A stretch of 64,000 bases of DNA from Pseudomonas mendocina (GCA_037482215.1 CP148074.1:124001-188000); one strand, 5' to 3'; counted from the first letter of the stretch, positions 25,683 to 34,256 are shown. The notes: generated by a model not told the origin, from the letters alone. Program-made: numbers and translations.

Positions 25683-26987
25683 ATGGCTATTGATTCAGAT
25701 TACGTGCAAAGCATGGCCACGCAGTTGGCTCAGCTTGAAATTCAGGGGCAACTGACCAAGGCTCAGCGCAATGAGAGCAATTACAATGCGCAGCTGAAGG
25801 CCGTGACCTCCCTTGATTCTGCGCTGAAAAGTTTCAAATCAACGGCCAGTGGATTGAAAAGCACCAGCAGTGGCGGCTCGATGCTGGTCACCAGTGCTAA
25901 ATTCAGCCAAGAAGGTTATGCCACCGCAACCGTGAGCTCCAAGGCTGTAGAGGGCTCTTACGACTTCTTTGTCGCGCAACTGGCCAGCAAAAGTCAGATT
26001 GCCTTGTCGGGGCTGACTGATGCCGATATGGGCAGCGGCAGCCTGACCCTGGGTCAAAACGGCGAAACCTTCACCGTTGATATGTCGGGTGTTGCAACCC
26101 TAAGTGAGCTAGCGGCCGCTATCAATGGCGCTGCAGACAACACCGGTGTCAAAGCCTCGCTGGTGCGTAGCAATGGCGAGATCAATCTGGTTCTGAGCAG
26201 CGAAAAAACCGGAGCAGACCAGGCCATTAGCCTCTCTGCGTCCGGCAATGCAGCCCTGAGTGACGCGCTCAGCAACCAGACCGTGCTTAGCGAAGCGAAG
26301 GATGCCGAGGTTTATCTGGGGGGCGAAGGCGGCATCAAGCTGACCAGCACCACCAATACCTTCGAAAATATTATTGATGGCGTCAGCCTGACGTTCACCA
26401 AAGCACAGGCCAGTGGCGATACAGCCATCAGCCTTGAAGTTGCGCAGGACCAGAAGGCAACAAAGGAAAAGGCTCAGGCCTTTGTTTCCGCCTTCAACAC
26501 GTTGATGAGCACCTTCGATAGTCTGACCACCAGTGGTAGCGAAACCTCCGCCCGTGGCTCACTGGCAGGCGACAGCAGCGTGCGCGCGATTGAGAGCATG
26601 CTCAACAACCTGATTCGCACCTCTTTTGGCGGTGCCAGCTTGATTGACTTCGGTATTTCCGCTGACCGCAGCGGCAAGCTGACGATTGATGCCACGCGTT
26701 TTGAGAAAGCCATCACTGCTAACCCGGAAGGCTTCGACAAGTTGTTCACCGATAAGGGCAACTTGCTCGATACCCTCGACAAGAATCTGAATCTCTATAC
26801 CTCCAGTGCCAGTGGCGTGCTGACCAAGCGTAAAGACACGCTTAATACCCAATTGCGTCGTCTGGATACCGAGTACGACAACATCCAGAAGCAATACGAC
26901 AACTACTACAACCGCTACCTTCGTCAGTACACCAGTCTGATGCAGACCATGTCGTCGATGGAGCAGACTTCAGGGATGTTTGGATGA
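25683..26987 (+). CDS. fliD: flagellar filament cap protein FliD (LafB-type)
   Basis: Filament capping protein (HAP2) that promotes flagellin assembly at the tip, exported by the flagellar type III system. About 434 aa with the FliD N-terminal domain (roughly 1-100) and C-terminal domain (roughly 200-430: GVSLTFTKAQASGDTAIS, FGISADRSGKLTID, KRKDTLNTQLRRLDTEYDNIQKQYDNYYNRY). It is shorter and more divergent at the N-terminus than the polar FliD of pseudomonads. The ATG at 25683 was preferred over the GTG at 25674 because of the sigma-54 promoter position. First gene of an eight-gene operon; its stop overlaps fliS (ATGA). Confidence 0.93.
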   Translation: MAIDSDYVQSMATQLAQLEIQGQLTKAQRNESNYNAQLKAVTSLDSALKSFKSTASGLKSTSSGGSMLVTSAKFSQEGYATATVSSKAVEGSYDFFVAQLASKSQIALSGLTDADMGSGSLTLGQNGETFTVDMSGVATLSELAAAINGAADNTGVKASLVRSNGEINLVLSSEKTGADQAISLSASGNAALSDALSNQTVLSEAKDAEVYLGGEGGIKLTSTTNTFENIIDGVSLTFTKAQASGDTAISLEVAQDQKATKEKAQAFVSAFNTLMSTFDSLTTSGSETSARGSLAGDSSVRAIESMLNNLIRTSFGGASLIDFGISADRSGKLTIDATRFEKAITANPEGFDKLFTDKGNLLDTLDKNLNLYTSSASGVLTKRKDTLNTQLRRLDTEYDNIQKQYDNYYNRYLRQYTSLMQTMSSMEQTSGMFG

Positions 26988-27379
26988 GTTATCACCCCAA
27001 CGAAAGCTACGAAAACTACCGCTCTGTAGATTTAGAGTCGCGGGCTGCTGCTGCCTCGCCCTACGAGCTGGTGCTGGTGCTGTTTGACGGCCTGCTGGAT
27101 GAGTTAGCCCGTGCCCGTGGCCATATCGAAGCCAAGCGTTATCAACAGAAAGGCCAGTCGCTGGAGAAGTGCCTGAACATTCTCAACGGCCTGAACAGTG
27201 CGCTGGACTACGACGCAGGTGGTGAGACGGTGCAAAGCCTGTCGCGTTTGTATGAATACTGCATCTACCGGCTTTCTGATGTCAGCGTCAGTCTCTCATT
27301 GGAAGGCTTGGACGAGGTCGTCGGCTTGCTCAGCGTGTTGCGTGAAGGCTGGGAAGGTGTGAATGCCGCCAGGAAGTGA
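26984..27379 (+). CDS. fliS: flagellin export chaperone FliS (LafC-type)
   Basis: Cytoplasmic chaperone that keeps flagellin monomeric before export. The 131-aa four-helix protein has the conserved Tyr-rich N-terminus (YENYRSVDLESRAAAASPYELVLVLFDGLL) and the ending of the third helix with SLSRLYEYCIYRL. It overlaps fliD by four bases and the next gene by 17 bases, indicating translational coupling. Confidence 0.93.
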   Translation: MSYHPNESYENYRSVDLESRAAAASPYELVLVLFDGLLDELARARGHIEAKRYQQKGQSLEKCLNILNGLNSALDYDAGGETVQSLSRLYEYCIYRLSDVSVSLSLEGLDEVVGLLSVLREGWEGVNAARK

Positions 27380-27668
27380 GCTGCGTGCCTTGCAGGTGCT
27401 GCATGAGCAGCTCGCAGAGGCCTTTGCCAGTTCACAGTGGGAGCGTATCGGTGAAATTGATGCGCGCATCCGTACGTGCCTTGAGTTGCTGAATGGTTTG
27501 CCACACCTCAGCGCAGAAGTGCTCGAGGCCAGGCGGCGGCTTAAACACCTGCATGATGAAGTGCGGGTTGCCGGTGCTGAAGAGTGTGAGCGCCTGCGGG
27601 TGACATTGTTGCGTCATTTGGAATACGCCGAAGGGCGCAGCGCGTATATGCGCATCGATCAGTTTTAA
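27363..27668 (+). CDS. FliT-like flagellar chaperone (LafD position)
   Basis: A 101-aa all-helical protein in the position of fliT/lafD, overlapping the end of fliS. It has the size, charge and heptad-like pattern of FliT-type chaperones (LRALQVLHEQLAEAFASSQWERIGEIDARIRTCLELL) but little direct sequence similarity that I can see. FliT binds the FliD cap protein before export; that role here is inferred mainly from gene order. Confidence 0.65.
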   Translation: MPPGSELRALQVLHEQLAEAFASSQWERIGEIDARIRTCLELLNGLPHLSAEVLEARRRLKHLHDEVRVAGAEECERLRVTLLRHLEYAEGRSAYMRIDQF

Positions 27669-27675
27669 GCGGGAG

Positions 27676-28746
27676 TTGGTGAAGGTGTTGCAGTCGATCC
27701 ATTCAAATGCCGTCCAGGCCGCAGGCCCAGTGCCTGCAGAGGCCGTTGCAGCAAGCCCGCTGGAGCCGTCTGGTGAGCTGGCGCTCGCTTCATTTGGCCT
27801 GCAACTGGCGGTTGATGAGGTGGCAGCCGAGAGCTTACTCGTGGGTGATGCACAACCCCAAACTCAAGCGCAGCCCCTCCCCGTCGAGCCTGCAGTGATC
27901 GACGCTGAGCACTGGTTGAACAGTATGCTGCAGCAACAGGCTGCTCAAATTGAAGCCCGTGAGTCCGACCTACCCGCTACGCCGCTTCCCGAGCAGTCGT
28001 CCGCTGTGGTGGATGAACTGGCTGAGCTGCAGCTTGCCGCTGTGGTGCCGTCGCAGGCTGCAACTCAGCCGGATGCACGCGTCTGGCAATCGCTCGCAGC
28101 CCGTAACCCCGTACTCACTGGCAGTGAGCTTGCTTCACCGGCAGCAACGGCGAGCGCTGTGCTGCCATCAACCGCCGCGGTTATGACGGCTACCGGTGCT
28201 GCTTTGCTCACCACTCAAACCGCCGGTGAGTTGCCAGTAGCCACTTCGACGGATGCCGCTGTACTCAACGGCCTCTCGGAGGCGCCGCAGTCGCAGACTG
28301 CCCAGCTGCAATCGACCCTCAAGTTACACGCACCTCAGGCGCGTTGGGGGGAGCAGATGCTGCAAAGCCTGCGTGAGACGGTTGAGCTGCAAATTAACCA
28401 GCGTGTGCAAAACGCCACGATCCGCCTTGATCCTCCAGAGCTGGGAAGTCTGGAAATTTTCCTCAGCCATGAGGCCGGTCGAATCACCGTGCAGCTCTCG
28501 GCAGCCAACGCTGACGTGGCGCGCCTGTTACAGCAGACCAGCGATCGCCTGCGTCAGGAACTGGTGGCGCAGAACTTTGTGCAGGTCAACGTACAGGTCT
28601 CGGCCGACTCTCAGGGCGGCCGTCAGCAAGGACAAACCATGCAGCATCTGGCATCGCTGGATGAACAGGTACAGGCCCAAGTCGAGCCTGAGGCCGAGCG
28701 CACTAATCAGCAGGACTCTGCCAGCGATGTGCTGGTGACCGTATAA
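27676..28746 (+). CDS. fliK: flagellar hook-length control protein FliK (LafE-type)
   Basis: Molecular ruler that sets hook length and switches export specificity. About 355 aa, with a low-complexity Ala/Gln/Pro-rich N-terminal two thirds and the conserved C-terminal Flg_hook domain (about 225-320: ATIRLDPPELGSLEIFLS, ITVQLSAANADVARLLQ, LVAQNFVQVNVQVS). The frame opens with TTG at 27676 and GTG at 27679 or 27685; a GGAG site at 27672 fits the GTG at 27685 best by spacing. It follows the FliT-like gene by seven bases. Confidence 0.88.
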   Translation: MVKVLQSIHSNAVQAAGPVPAEAVAASPLEPSGELALASFGLQLAVDEVAAESLLVGDAQPQTQAQPLPVEPAVIDAEHWLNSMLQQQAAQIEARESDLPATPLPEQSSAVVDELAELQLAAVVPSQAATQPDARVWQSLAARNPVLTGSELASPAATASAVLPSTAAVMTATGAALLTTQTAGELPVATSTDAAVLNGLSEAPQSQTAQLQSTLKLHAPQARWGEQMLQSLRETVELQINQRVQNATIRLDPPELGSLEIFLSHEAGRITVQLSAANADVARLLQQTSDRLRQELVAQNFVQVNVQVSADSQGGRQQGQTMQHLASLDEQVQAQVEPEAERTNQQDSASDVLVTV

Positions 28747-28771
28747 CCCATTTCAGGAATCAGAATTCTTC

Positions 28772-29248
28772 ATGACCATGCCGCGGATTGTTGTCCTGTT
28801 GCTCATTCTCAACACGCTGGTGGTGTTGGGCGGTACCGCTGCCAACTACATGATGCTGCGCTCACTCAAGGGGGTGCATAGCACTGCTTCAGCAGATGTT
28901 GCCGGTGAGGCAGTGAAGGAGGAGGAAGAGGTCAAAGAGTATGGTTTTTTCCCCATCCCAAAGGTCATCGTTACCCTGAAAGGTAAGGATCGCGAGCACT
29001 ACTTCGTGCTGGATCTGGTGCTGCAAACTGATATCAAGGCTGACCAGAAAAAGCTCGCGCAGATTGACCCGATGGTACGTAGCTCGGTGGTCGCCAATCT
29101 GTCTGTAATGGACTACGACACCCTGCGCAACATGCCGATCGAAGAACTGCAACGTCGTCTCGAAACGGCAGTGATTGAAGATTTTTCCAGCAAGCACCTG
29201 CAGCGACCTTTCGAGCATGTGCTGGTCAGCAAGCTGATCGTGCAATAA
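28772..29248 (+). CDS. fliL: flagellar basal body-associated protein FliL (LafF-type)
   Basis: Single-span inner-membrane protein near the stator, supporting torque generation. The 158 aa start with a membrane segment (IVVLLLILNTLVVLGGTAANYMML), then a charged linker with a Glu-rich run and the periplasmic FliL domain (about 55-158: YFVLDLVLQTDIKADQKKLAQIDPMVRSSVVANLS). It lies between fliK and fliA, as lafF does in lateral systems, and close to motAB. Confidence 0.88.
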   Translation: MTMPRIVVLLLILNTLVVLGGTAANYMMLRSLKGVHSTASADVAGEAVKEEEEVKEYGFFPIPKVIVTLKGKDREHYFVLDLVLQTDIKADQKKLAQIDPMVRSSVVANLSVMDYDTLRNMPIEELQRRLETAVIEDFSSKHLQRPFEHVLVSKLIVQ

Positions 29249-29258
29249 GGCCGTCTGC

Positions 29259-29993
29259 ATGCACGCTCCGAGTCTGGACCAGCAAGGTTATGCCGCCGAA
29301 CAGGGCGGTGTGCCGCTGCTCGCGCCCGCTGCGGAGCAAAAGTGGATGCTGCAGTACCTGCCGCTGGTTAAGCGTATTGTCAGCCAGTTGGCCCTGCAAG
29401 CCAACGCAGTGCTTGATCGGGAGGATATGGAACAGATCGGTCTGATGGGGCTGATGGAGTGCTTGCGTCGGTACGGCACTCCAGATGAGCAGTTTGGACG
29501 TTTTGCTGCGCTGCGCATTCGTGGGGCCATCCTCGATGAATTGCGCCGTCAAGACTGGCGTCCGCGGCAGGTTCGGCAGCAGACCCATCGTATTCGCGAT
29601 GCCATCCGTGAGTTGGCGCGCAAGCTGGGGCGTGTGCCTCAGGATGAAGAAATTTTGGCCAGCACCGGGCTCAGCGAAAAGCAGTACCAGGACTTCCTTC
29701 AGGCTGATGCCTGTGAAGCCATTGAAAGCCTGGATGAACTGCTTAGTAGCGGTCAGGAGCACTTTGCTCAGGGCGGCAGCAACGTTGAAGAGCGTGTGCT
29801 TAAGGAGCGTCTGCTGACCCAGGCGCTCAGCCAGCTGAGCGAGCGTGAGCAACTGGTGTTGAGCCTGTATTACCAACACGAATTGAGCCTGAAGGAAATT
29901 GCTCTGGTGCTTGATCTGAGCGACGCCCGCGTCTGCCAGCTAAGCAAACAGGCTATTGCCAAGGCAAGTCGTTACCTGAACGAGAGAGGCTAG
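29259..29993 (+). CDS. fliA: flagellar sigma factor sigma-28 (FliA/LafS-type)
   Basis: RNA polymerase sigma factor for late flagellar genes. The 244-aa protein has region 2 (PLVKRIVSQLA, LDREDMEQIGLMGLMECLRRY, FGRFAALRIRGAILDELRRQDW), region 3 (VRQQTHRIRDAIRELARKLGRVPQDEEI) and region 4 with the helix-turn-helix HELSLKEIALVLDLSDARVCQLSKQAIAK. It lies inside the operon between fliL and motA, the place of lafS in lateral flagellar systems, rather than near fleN and the chemotaxis genes as in the polar system. No flgM anti-sigma gene occurs in the window. Confidence 0.95.
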   Translation: MHAPSLDQQGYAAEQGGVPLLAPAAEQKWMLQYLPLVKRIVSQLALQANAVLDREDMEQIGLMGLMECLRRYGTPDEQFGRFAALRIRGAILDELRRQDWRPRQVRQQTHRIRDAIRELARKLGRVPQDEEILASTGLSEKQYQDFLQADACEAIESLDELLSSGQEHFAQGGSNVEERVLKERLLTQALSQLSEREQLVLSLYYQHELSLKEIALVLDLSDARVCQLSKQAIAKASRYLNERG

Positions 29994-29994
29994 G

Positions 29995-30867
29995 GTGCAG
30001 AAATTACTTGGAATCATGATCATCGTGGCGTGCGTGCTCGGTGGTTATTTGATGGCACAGGGGCAGTTGAGCATGCTCTGGCAGCCTGCCGAGTTGGTGA
30101 TCATCCTGGGGGCTGGTCTGGGCGCGCTGATTGTCGGCAACCCGAAAGAAGTCCTGATTGAGATGCTTACCCAAGTTAAGGGCGTTTTTGTCTACAAGCG
30201 TCGCGGTGAGGAGTTTCAACGGCAGCTGCTGATGTTGCTCTATGAACTGTTGGAGATGGTGGAGATCGGCGGTCTTAAGGTGCTCGACAGCCACATCGAA
30301 GAGCCTGAGCAGAGCGAGCTGTTTGCCAAGTACCCGCTGATTCGTCAGGAAAAAAACCTGATGGCCTTCATCGCGGACAACTTCCGCCTTATGGCCATGG
30401 GCAAGATCAGTTCCCATGAACTGGAGGGTTTCCTCGATCAGGAGCTTGAGGCCATGGAACACATTCTCCTGCAGCCTTCTCGCTCATTAAACAAAATTGG
30501 CGAAGCCATGCCGGGCTTCGGCATCCTGGCGGCGATTCTCGGCATCATCATCACCATGGGCAGTATTGGTGGCTCGGTGGCTGAGGTTGGTGCCCACGTG
30601 GCCGCAGCGCTGGTCGGTACTTTCATTGGTATTTTCATGTGCTACTGCGTGATGGAACCGCTTTCTAATGCCATGAGTCAGCGCATTAAAACCGAGCTGT
30701 CGGCGTTGGAATGCGTGCGCACCACACTGGTGGCCCATGTGGCGGGCAAGCCGACCCTGCTGGCGGTGGACGCTGGTCGAAAACTGATCGAGCAGGACGT
30801 AAAGCCTGCCTTCAAGCAGTTGGAGATCTGGGTAAACCGTTACGAGGATGAAAGGGACGCAGCATGA
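29995..30867 (+). CDS. motA: flagellar motor stator protein MotA (LafT-type)
   Basis: Ion-channel stator subunit of the flagellar motor, 290 aa, with four membrane segments. The first pair is near residues 1-50, the second pair near 165-220, with the conserved Pro-Gly in AMPGFGILAAILGIIITMG and a large cytoplasmic loop between that contacts the rotor. It starts with GTG two bases after the fliA stop and overlaps motB by four bases. The motA-motB pair at the end of the operon corresponds to lafT-lafU. Confidence 0.94.
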   Translation: MQKLLGIMIIVACVLGGYLMAQGQLSMLWQPAELVIILGAGLGALIVGNPKEVLIEMLTQVKGVFVYKRRGEEFQRQLLMLLYELLEMVEIGGLKVLDSHIEEPEQSELFAKYPLIRQEKNLMAFIADNFRLMAMGKISSHELEGFLDQELEAMEHILLQPSRSLNKIGEAMPGFGILAAILGIIITMGSIGGSVAEVGAHVAAALVGTFIGIFMCYCVMEPLSNAMSQRIKTELSALECVRTTLVAHVAGKPTLLAVDAGRKLIEQDVKPAFKQLEIWVNRYEDERDAA

Positions 30868-31826
30868 GAAAGCGCGGGTCCGACGGCCACGAAATTATTG
30901 TCAAACGGCGTGGCAAGAAGGGCCATGATGAGGCTCATGGTGGTGCCTGGAAGGTGGCCTTTGCCGACTTTACGCTGGCCATGATGGCGCTGTTCATGGT
31001 GTTGTGGATTGTTCAGCCGCGCCTTGATGTGATCAGCCAGTCCGATGGCTCTATCTCCAACCCAATCGTGGATGGCGGCATTGATATCTTCGATGGCAGT
31101 AGTGTGACGGTGTTGGAGCTGGATGGTGTGCCGGTACAGACTGCGCGTCGTGACGATGTCGCTAACACAGCAAAAAAACCTGAGGATAAGCAGTCAGAAA
31201 CGGTCTCAGACAAGGAGGCACCGGAGCTAACGGCGCAGCAGCTTGAGTTGCTGGAGCAGGTTCGTCCGTATTACGGAGAGCCGGGCCAAATGCGCGTGCT
31301 GGTTGAGCTGATGGACCAACTGGCGAAACAACTGAATGCCGAGGCCAATATCGAGGTTCAGGTGGTGCCGCAAGGGTTGAGAGTGTTGATCAAGGACGAC
31401 AAAGATCGCTTTATGTTCACCCGCGGTAGTGCCCGACTTGATCCTCACTTCGAGACCCTTTTGCAGCGTCTGGCAGGGATTCTCGGCAAAGTTGAAAACC
31501 ACTTGATCATCAGTGGTCATACCGATGCTGCACCCTATCGAGGTGTGGTCAATGGCTATAACAACTGGAACCTCTCAGGCGACCGCGCACTGCGCGCTCG
31601 TAATGTGATGGTGGCCGCTGGATTGCCCGCATCCTCCGTGCTGCAGGTGACAGCGCAGGCTGATGTAATGCCGCTGTTACCCGATGATCCAAGGAATGGC
31701 GCCAACCGGCGTATTGAGGTGCTGGTGCTGACCAGTCAGGCTGAAGGGCTCTACCGTGAGCTGTTTGGTGAAGGGCAGCTACGCGCTGACTTTAAAGGCG
31801 CCGAGAAAGCCACCCCCGCTCAATAA
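30864..31826 (+). CDS. motB: flagellar motor stator protein MotB (LafU-type)
   Basis: Stator subunit of 320 aa that anchors MotA to peptidoglycan and conducts ions. A basic N-terminus precedes one membrane segment (WKVAFADFTLAMMALFMVLWI) containing the essential Asp35. After a variable linker the OmpA-like peptidoglycan-binding domain spans about 170-300 (FTRGSARLDPHF, IISGHTDAAPYRG, NWNLSGDRALRARNVM, NRRIEVLVL). Last gene of the fliD operon; a stem-loop terminator lies in the short gap to the convergent ToxS-like gene. Confidence 0.95.
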   Translation: MRKRGSDGHEIIVKRRGKKGHDEAHGGAWKVAFADFTLAMMALFMVLWIVQPRLDVISQSDGSISNPIVDGGIDIFDGSSVTVLELDGVPVQTARRDDVANTAKKPEDKQSETVSDKEAPELTAQQLELLEQVRPYYGEPGQMRVLVELMDQLAKQLNAEANIEVQVVPQGLRVLIKDDKDRFMFTRGSARLDPHFETLLQRLAGILGKVENHLIISGHTDAAPYRGVVNGYNNWNLSGDRALRARNVMVAAGLPASSVLQVTAQADVMPLLPDDPRNGANRRIEVLVLTSQAEGLYRELFGEGQLRADFKGAEKATPAQ

Positions 31827-31848
31827 TCTGCTTCGGTGGCAGGTCGTA

Positions 31849-31884
31849 CCCCGGATTCACAGCGAGCACAATCCGGGGGCTTTA
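31849..31884. terminator. terminator between convergent motB and the ToxS-like gene
   Basis: Nine-base stem CCCCGGATT / AATCCGGGG with a 12-base loop, followed on the plus strand by a short T-rich stretch. It lies just after the motB stop, next to the stop of the opposing gene, and may serve both directions, but the T run is weak. Confidence 0.5.
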
Positions 31885-32346
31885 TGTTTCCGGGCAATAA
31901 ACCTGCTGGGTTTCTTCTGCATACAAGCAGCCATTGAGCTTGCGCAGCGTGATGGTCGAGCCCGGATTCTTGGCATACATCAGGTTGAAAACTAGCGAGT
32001 TATCAACCTCCGGGGTCAGGCTACTGACCTCACCCCTCTCGACGCGCAGTCTGAAGTTGCCGAAAAAGCCATGCTCAACCACCCCCGACGTTTCCAGGAT
32101 GCTGTCCCCTTGGCGGGTCATGCAGTAGAAGCGTCCATTGTGAATGCGCAGGTTGTGCGTCACCTCCTGCACCTGACCGTTGCTCAGCTGCACTTGTCCC
32201 GTCGCATGGTGGTAGCCATCAATCTCGGAACTTGAGCGAAAGAACAGGTACTGCGTGATGCAGATCGCCAGTAGTAACAGGCCCGTCAGTGCTGGAATCA
32301 GCCAGCGGGCGCGGCTCAGGCCGCCTCCGGTGCTCAAGAAAGGCAC
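31882..32346 (-). CDS. single-span membrane protein, ToxS-like partner of the ToxR-like regulator
   Basis: A 154-aa protein of unrecognised family. A short cytoplasmic N-terminus, one strong membrane segment (WLIPALTGLLLLAICITQYLFF, about 15-36) and a roughly 115-residue periplasmic domain with three Cys (near FYCMTR, NGCLYA and VYCPET). Its start overlaps the end of the upstream regulator gene by 13 bases, so the two are co-translated. Small effector partners of this kind (ToxS, TcpH) accompany ToxR-like regulators; the role here is inferred from that arrangement. Confidence 0.65.
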   Translation of the reverse strand: MPFLSTGGGLSRARWLIPALTGLLLLAICITQYLFFRSSSEIDGYHHATGQVQLSNGQVQEVTHNLRIHNGRFYCMTRQGDSILETSGVVEHGFFGNFRLRVERGEVSSLTPEVDNSLVFNLMYAKNPGSTITLRKLNGCLYAEETQQVYCPET

Positions 32347-33173
32347 CGGAGCAGCTGCGCGTCCTTGAGCAGGTTAAATTGGTTAATGTGGAACATGAGC
32401 GTGCGCGCCTGACCCTGGCTGCGTTGGCATACCAACTGGTAGTAACCCTGACGCTGAGTGAGTGTAAGGGTGATGGGTTGTGTATTCAGTGTGCTCAGGC
32501 GTGTGCTCAGCGCTTGGGTGTCAGACATGAGCTGCTCAAGACGCTGCGGCGATTGTTCAATGTAATGCATGTCGGCCATACCCAGCGTCACTTGATCTGA
32601 GTAGGTGGCGCCAGGTTGGCTGGCTGAGCTTAGCAGGGCAAACAAGCCGCTTCCCGCAGCCAGAACTCCAGCGAGCATGGCCGATATCCGCTTGCGGTTA
32701 AGCCTACGACCGTGATGCTGAGGCTGACTGGGTGCGATGGCCTGCGCGGGCTGCTCGTCGCTGTCGTTGGCCGACGCTGCGAGGTAGCCAGGGTTGATCT
32801 GGTATCCGCGGCGCGGCAGTGTCTGAATGATTTCGCGATTTTTTTCGTCGCCCAGTACTTGGCGCAACGTGTAGATCTGCTGATTCAGGCTGCCCTGGCC
32901 GACTACCCGGTCGGCCCAGGCGTAACTCATTAGCTCATCACGGGAGACGACTTCCCCAGGCACCTGCAACAGGCGCTCAAGCAAGCGGGTGCCAGAAAAA
33001 CCCAGGTCAATCTTTTCCGTGTGCTCACCTTGCACCAGCGTGAGTTGAAAAAGCGATGGGCTGAACAACGCATAGCAATCACTGCGACCGGTCTTGATCG
33101 TCAGGAAACTTGATGTTGCGGGATCAGCCGGAGGAGGTGCTAAGGAGGTGTTGAGACGATCTGGAAAGGACAT
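32334..33173 (-). CDS. ToxR-like transmembrane winged-helix regulator (LafZ position)
   Basis: Membrane-bound transcription factor of 279 aa. The cytoplasmic N-terminus holds an OmpR/PhoB-type winged helix (about 45-125: LLERLLQVPGEVVSRDELMSYAW, GSLNQQIYTLRQVLGD, IIQTLPRRGYQI). A single membrane segment follows (about 163-182, ISAMLAGVLAAGSGLFALL), then a periplasmic domain of about 95 residues with two Cys near the end. In the E. coli Flag-2 locus a transmembrane regulator gene, lafZ, occupies a comparable place next to the flagellin gene, so a flagellar regulatory role is likely. It forms a two-gene unit with the ToxS-like gene. Confidence 0.8.
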   Translation of the reverse strand: MSFPDRLNTSLAPPPADPATSSFLTIKTGRSDCYALFSPSLFQLTLVQGEHTEKIDLGFSGTRLLERLLQVPGEVVSRDELMSYAWADRVVGQGSLNQQIYTLRQVLGDEKNREIIQTLPRRGYQINPGYLAASANDSDEQPAQAIAPSQPQHHGRRLNRKRISAMLAGVLAAGSGLFALLSSASQPGATYSDQVTLGMADMHYIEQSPQRLEQLMSDTQALSTRLSTLNTQPITLTLTQRQGYYQLVCQRSQGQARTLMFHINQFNLLKDAQLLRCLS

Positions 33174-33309
33174 GGCTATCGCAGAACTTACGTACCATAA
33201 ACGAGTGATGGTATTTTGGCGTCAAGGAAATACACTTACAAGTCTTGTGCTTTCTCCGATTTTGTGATGATTGTCACTTAAATTGGGTATGCGCGCCAAG
33301 CGCACAAAC

Positions 33310-33339
33310 AAAAACGCCCCGTAAAGACGGGGCGTTTTT
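33310..33339 (-). terminator. rho-independent terminator after the flagellin gene
   Basis: Eight-base GC-rich stem CGCCCCGT / ACGGGGCG with a four-base loop, flanked by A and T runs on both sides, so it works in either orientation. It lies 30 bases past the flagellin stop and fits termination of a highly expressed gene. Confidence 0.93.
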
Positions 33340-33368
33340 GTGGGCGATTAACGCCCGGATGCTGCAGA

Positions 33369-34256
33369 TTAGCCCAGCAGGGACATAACCATGCCTGGCA
33401 TCTGACCCGCTTGTTTCAGCATGGAGATGCCGGACTGCATCAGCATGCTGTTTTTGGTCATGCTGGCGCTTTCTTGGGCGAAGTCGGCATCCATGATGCG
33501 GCCTTTGGACATGTCGGTGTTGTCCTTCATGTTGGCCAGGTTGTTAGCGGTGTGGTTCAGGCGGTTGATGGTGGCGCCGAACTGGGAACGCAGGGTGCCA
33601 ACGGCGTCCAGAGCAGTCTTAACCAGGTCGATGGTCGCGTTAGCTGCGCCAGTGATTTCGACGCCTGCTGTGGCGGCGCTACCAGAGGTGTAAACAGTGG
33701 ACATGCCGTCCAGTGCGGTAGTCAGCGTCTTAACGGCGTCGGTACCTGATGCGGTCAGGTCCAGAGTCATGGTTTCGGCAGAGGTTGCGCCGATCTGGAA
33801 GTTAACGGCAGTAGCGAATTTACCCGCGGTGCCGTCTTTGCTGAACAGGGCCTCACCGGCAAAGCTGGTGTTGTCCATGATGTTGGCCATCTCTTCGCCC
33901 AGCTGGTCGTACTCAGCCTGCATGGATTTCAGGTCGTCGGCGCTGTTGGTGCCGTTGGCGCCTTGAGTGGCCAGATCCTTCATGCGTTGCAGGATGTCGG
34001 TCATCTCATTGAACGCACCTTCTGCAGTTTGCAGCAGGGAGATGGAGTCGCCAGTGTTGCGGATGGCAACGGCCATGCCGCGGGATTGGGTTTCCAGGCG
34101 TACGGCGATTTGCAGGCCAGCAGCATCATCAGCGGCGCTGTTTACGCGGAAGCCAGTGCCCAGACGCTGTTGGTTAGTGCTCAGCGCGTTGTTGGTTTTG
34201 CTCAGGTTAGTCTGAGTAACCAGCGAGGAGTAGTTAGTGTGAATAGACAGAGCCAT
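33369..34256 (-). CDS. lafA: flagellin of the second (lateral) flagellum, LafA-type
   Basis: Filament subunit of 295 aa with the conserved D0/D1 ends: N-terminal ALSIHTNYSSLVTQTNLSKT and RLGTGFRVNSAADDAAGLQIA, C-terminal NNLANMKDNTDMSKGRIMD and MLKQAGQMPGMVMSLLG. The central D2/D3 region is short (about 60 residues), as in lateral flagellins and smaller than typical polar FliC. The start has a strong GAAGGAAG site and a terminator follows. It lies alone on the minus strand, beside lafZ- and flgA-like genes, rather than next to fliD. Whether sigma-28 reads its promoter is uncertain; I could not find a good sigma-28 element. Confidence 0.93.
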   Translation of the reverse strand: MALSIHTNYSSLVTQTNLSKTNNALSTNQQRLGTGFRVNSAADDAAGLQIAVRLETQSRGMAVAIRNTGDSISLLQTAEGAFNEMTDILQRMKDLATQGANGTNSADDLKSMQAEYDQLGEEMANIMDNTSFAGEALFSKDGTAGKFATAVNFQIGATSAETMTLDLTASGTDAVKTLTTALDGMSTVYTSGSAATAGVEITGAANATIDLVKTALDAVGTLRSQFGATINRLNHTANNLANMKDNTDMSKGRIMDADFAQESASMTKNSMLMQSGISMLKQAGQMPGMVMSLLG

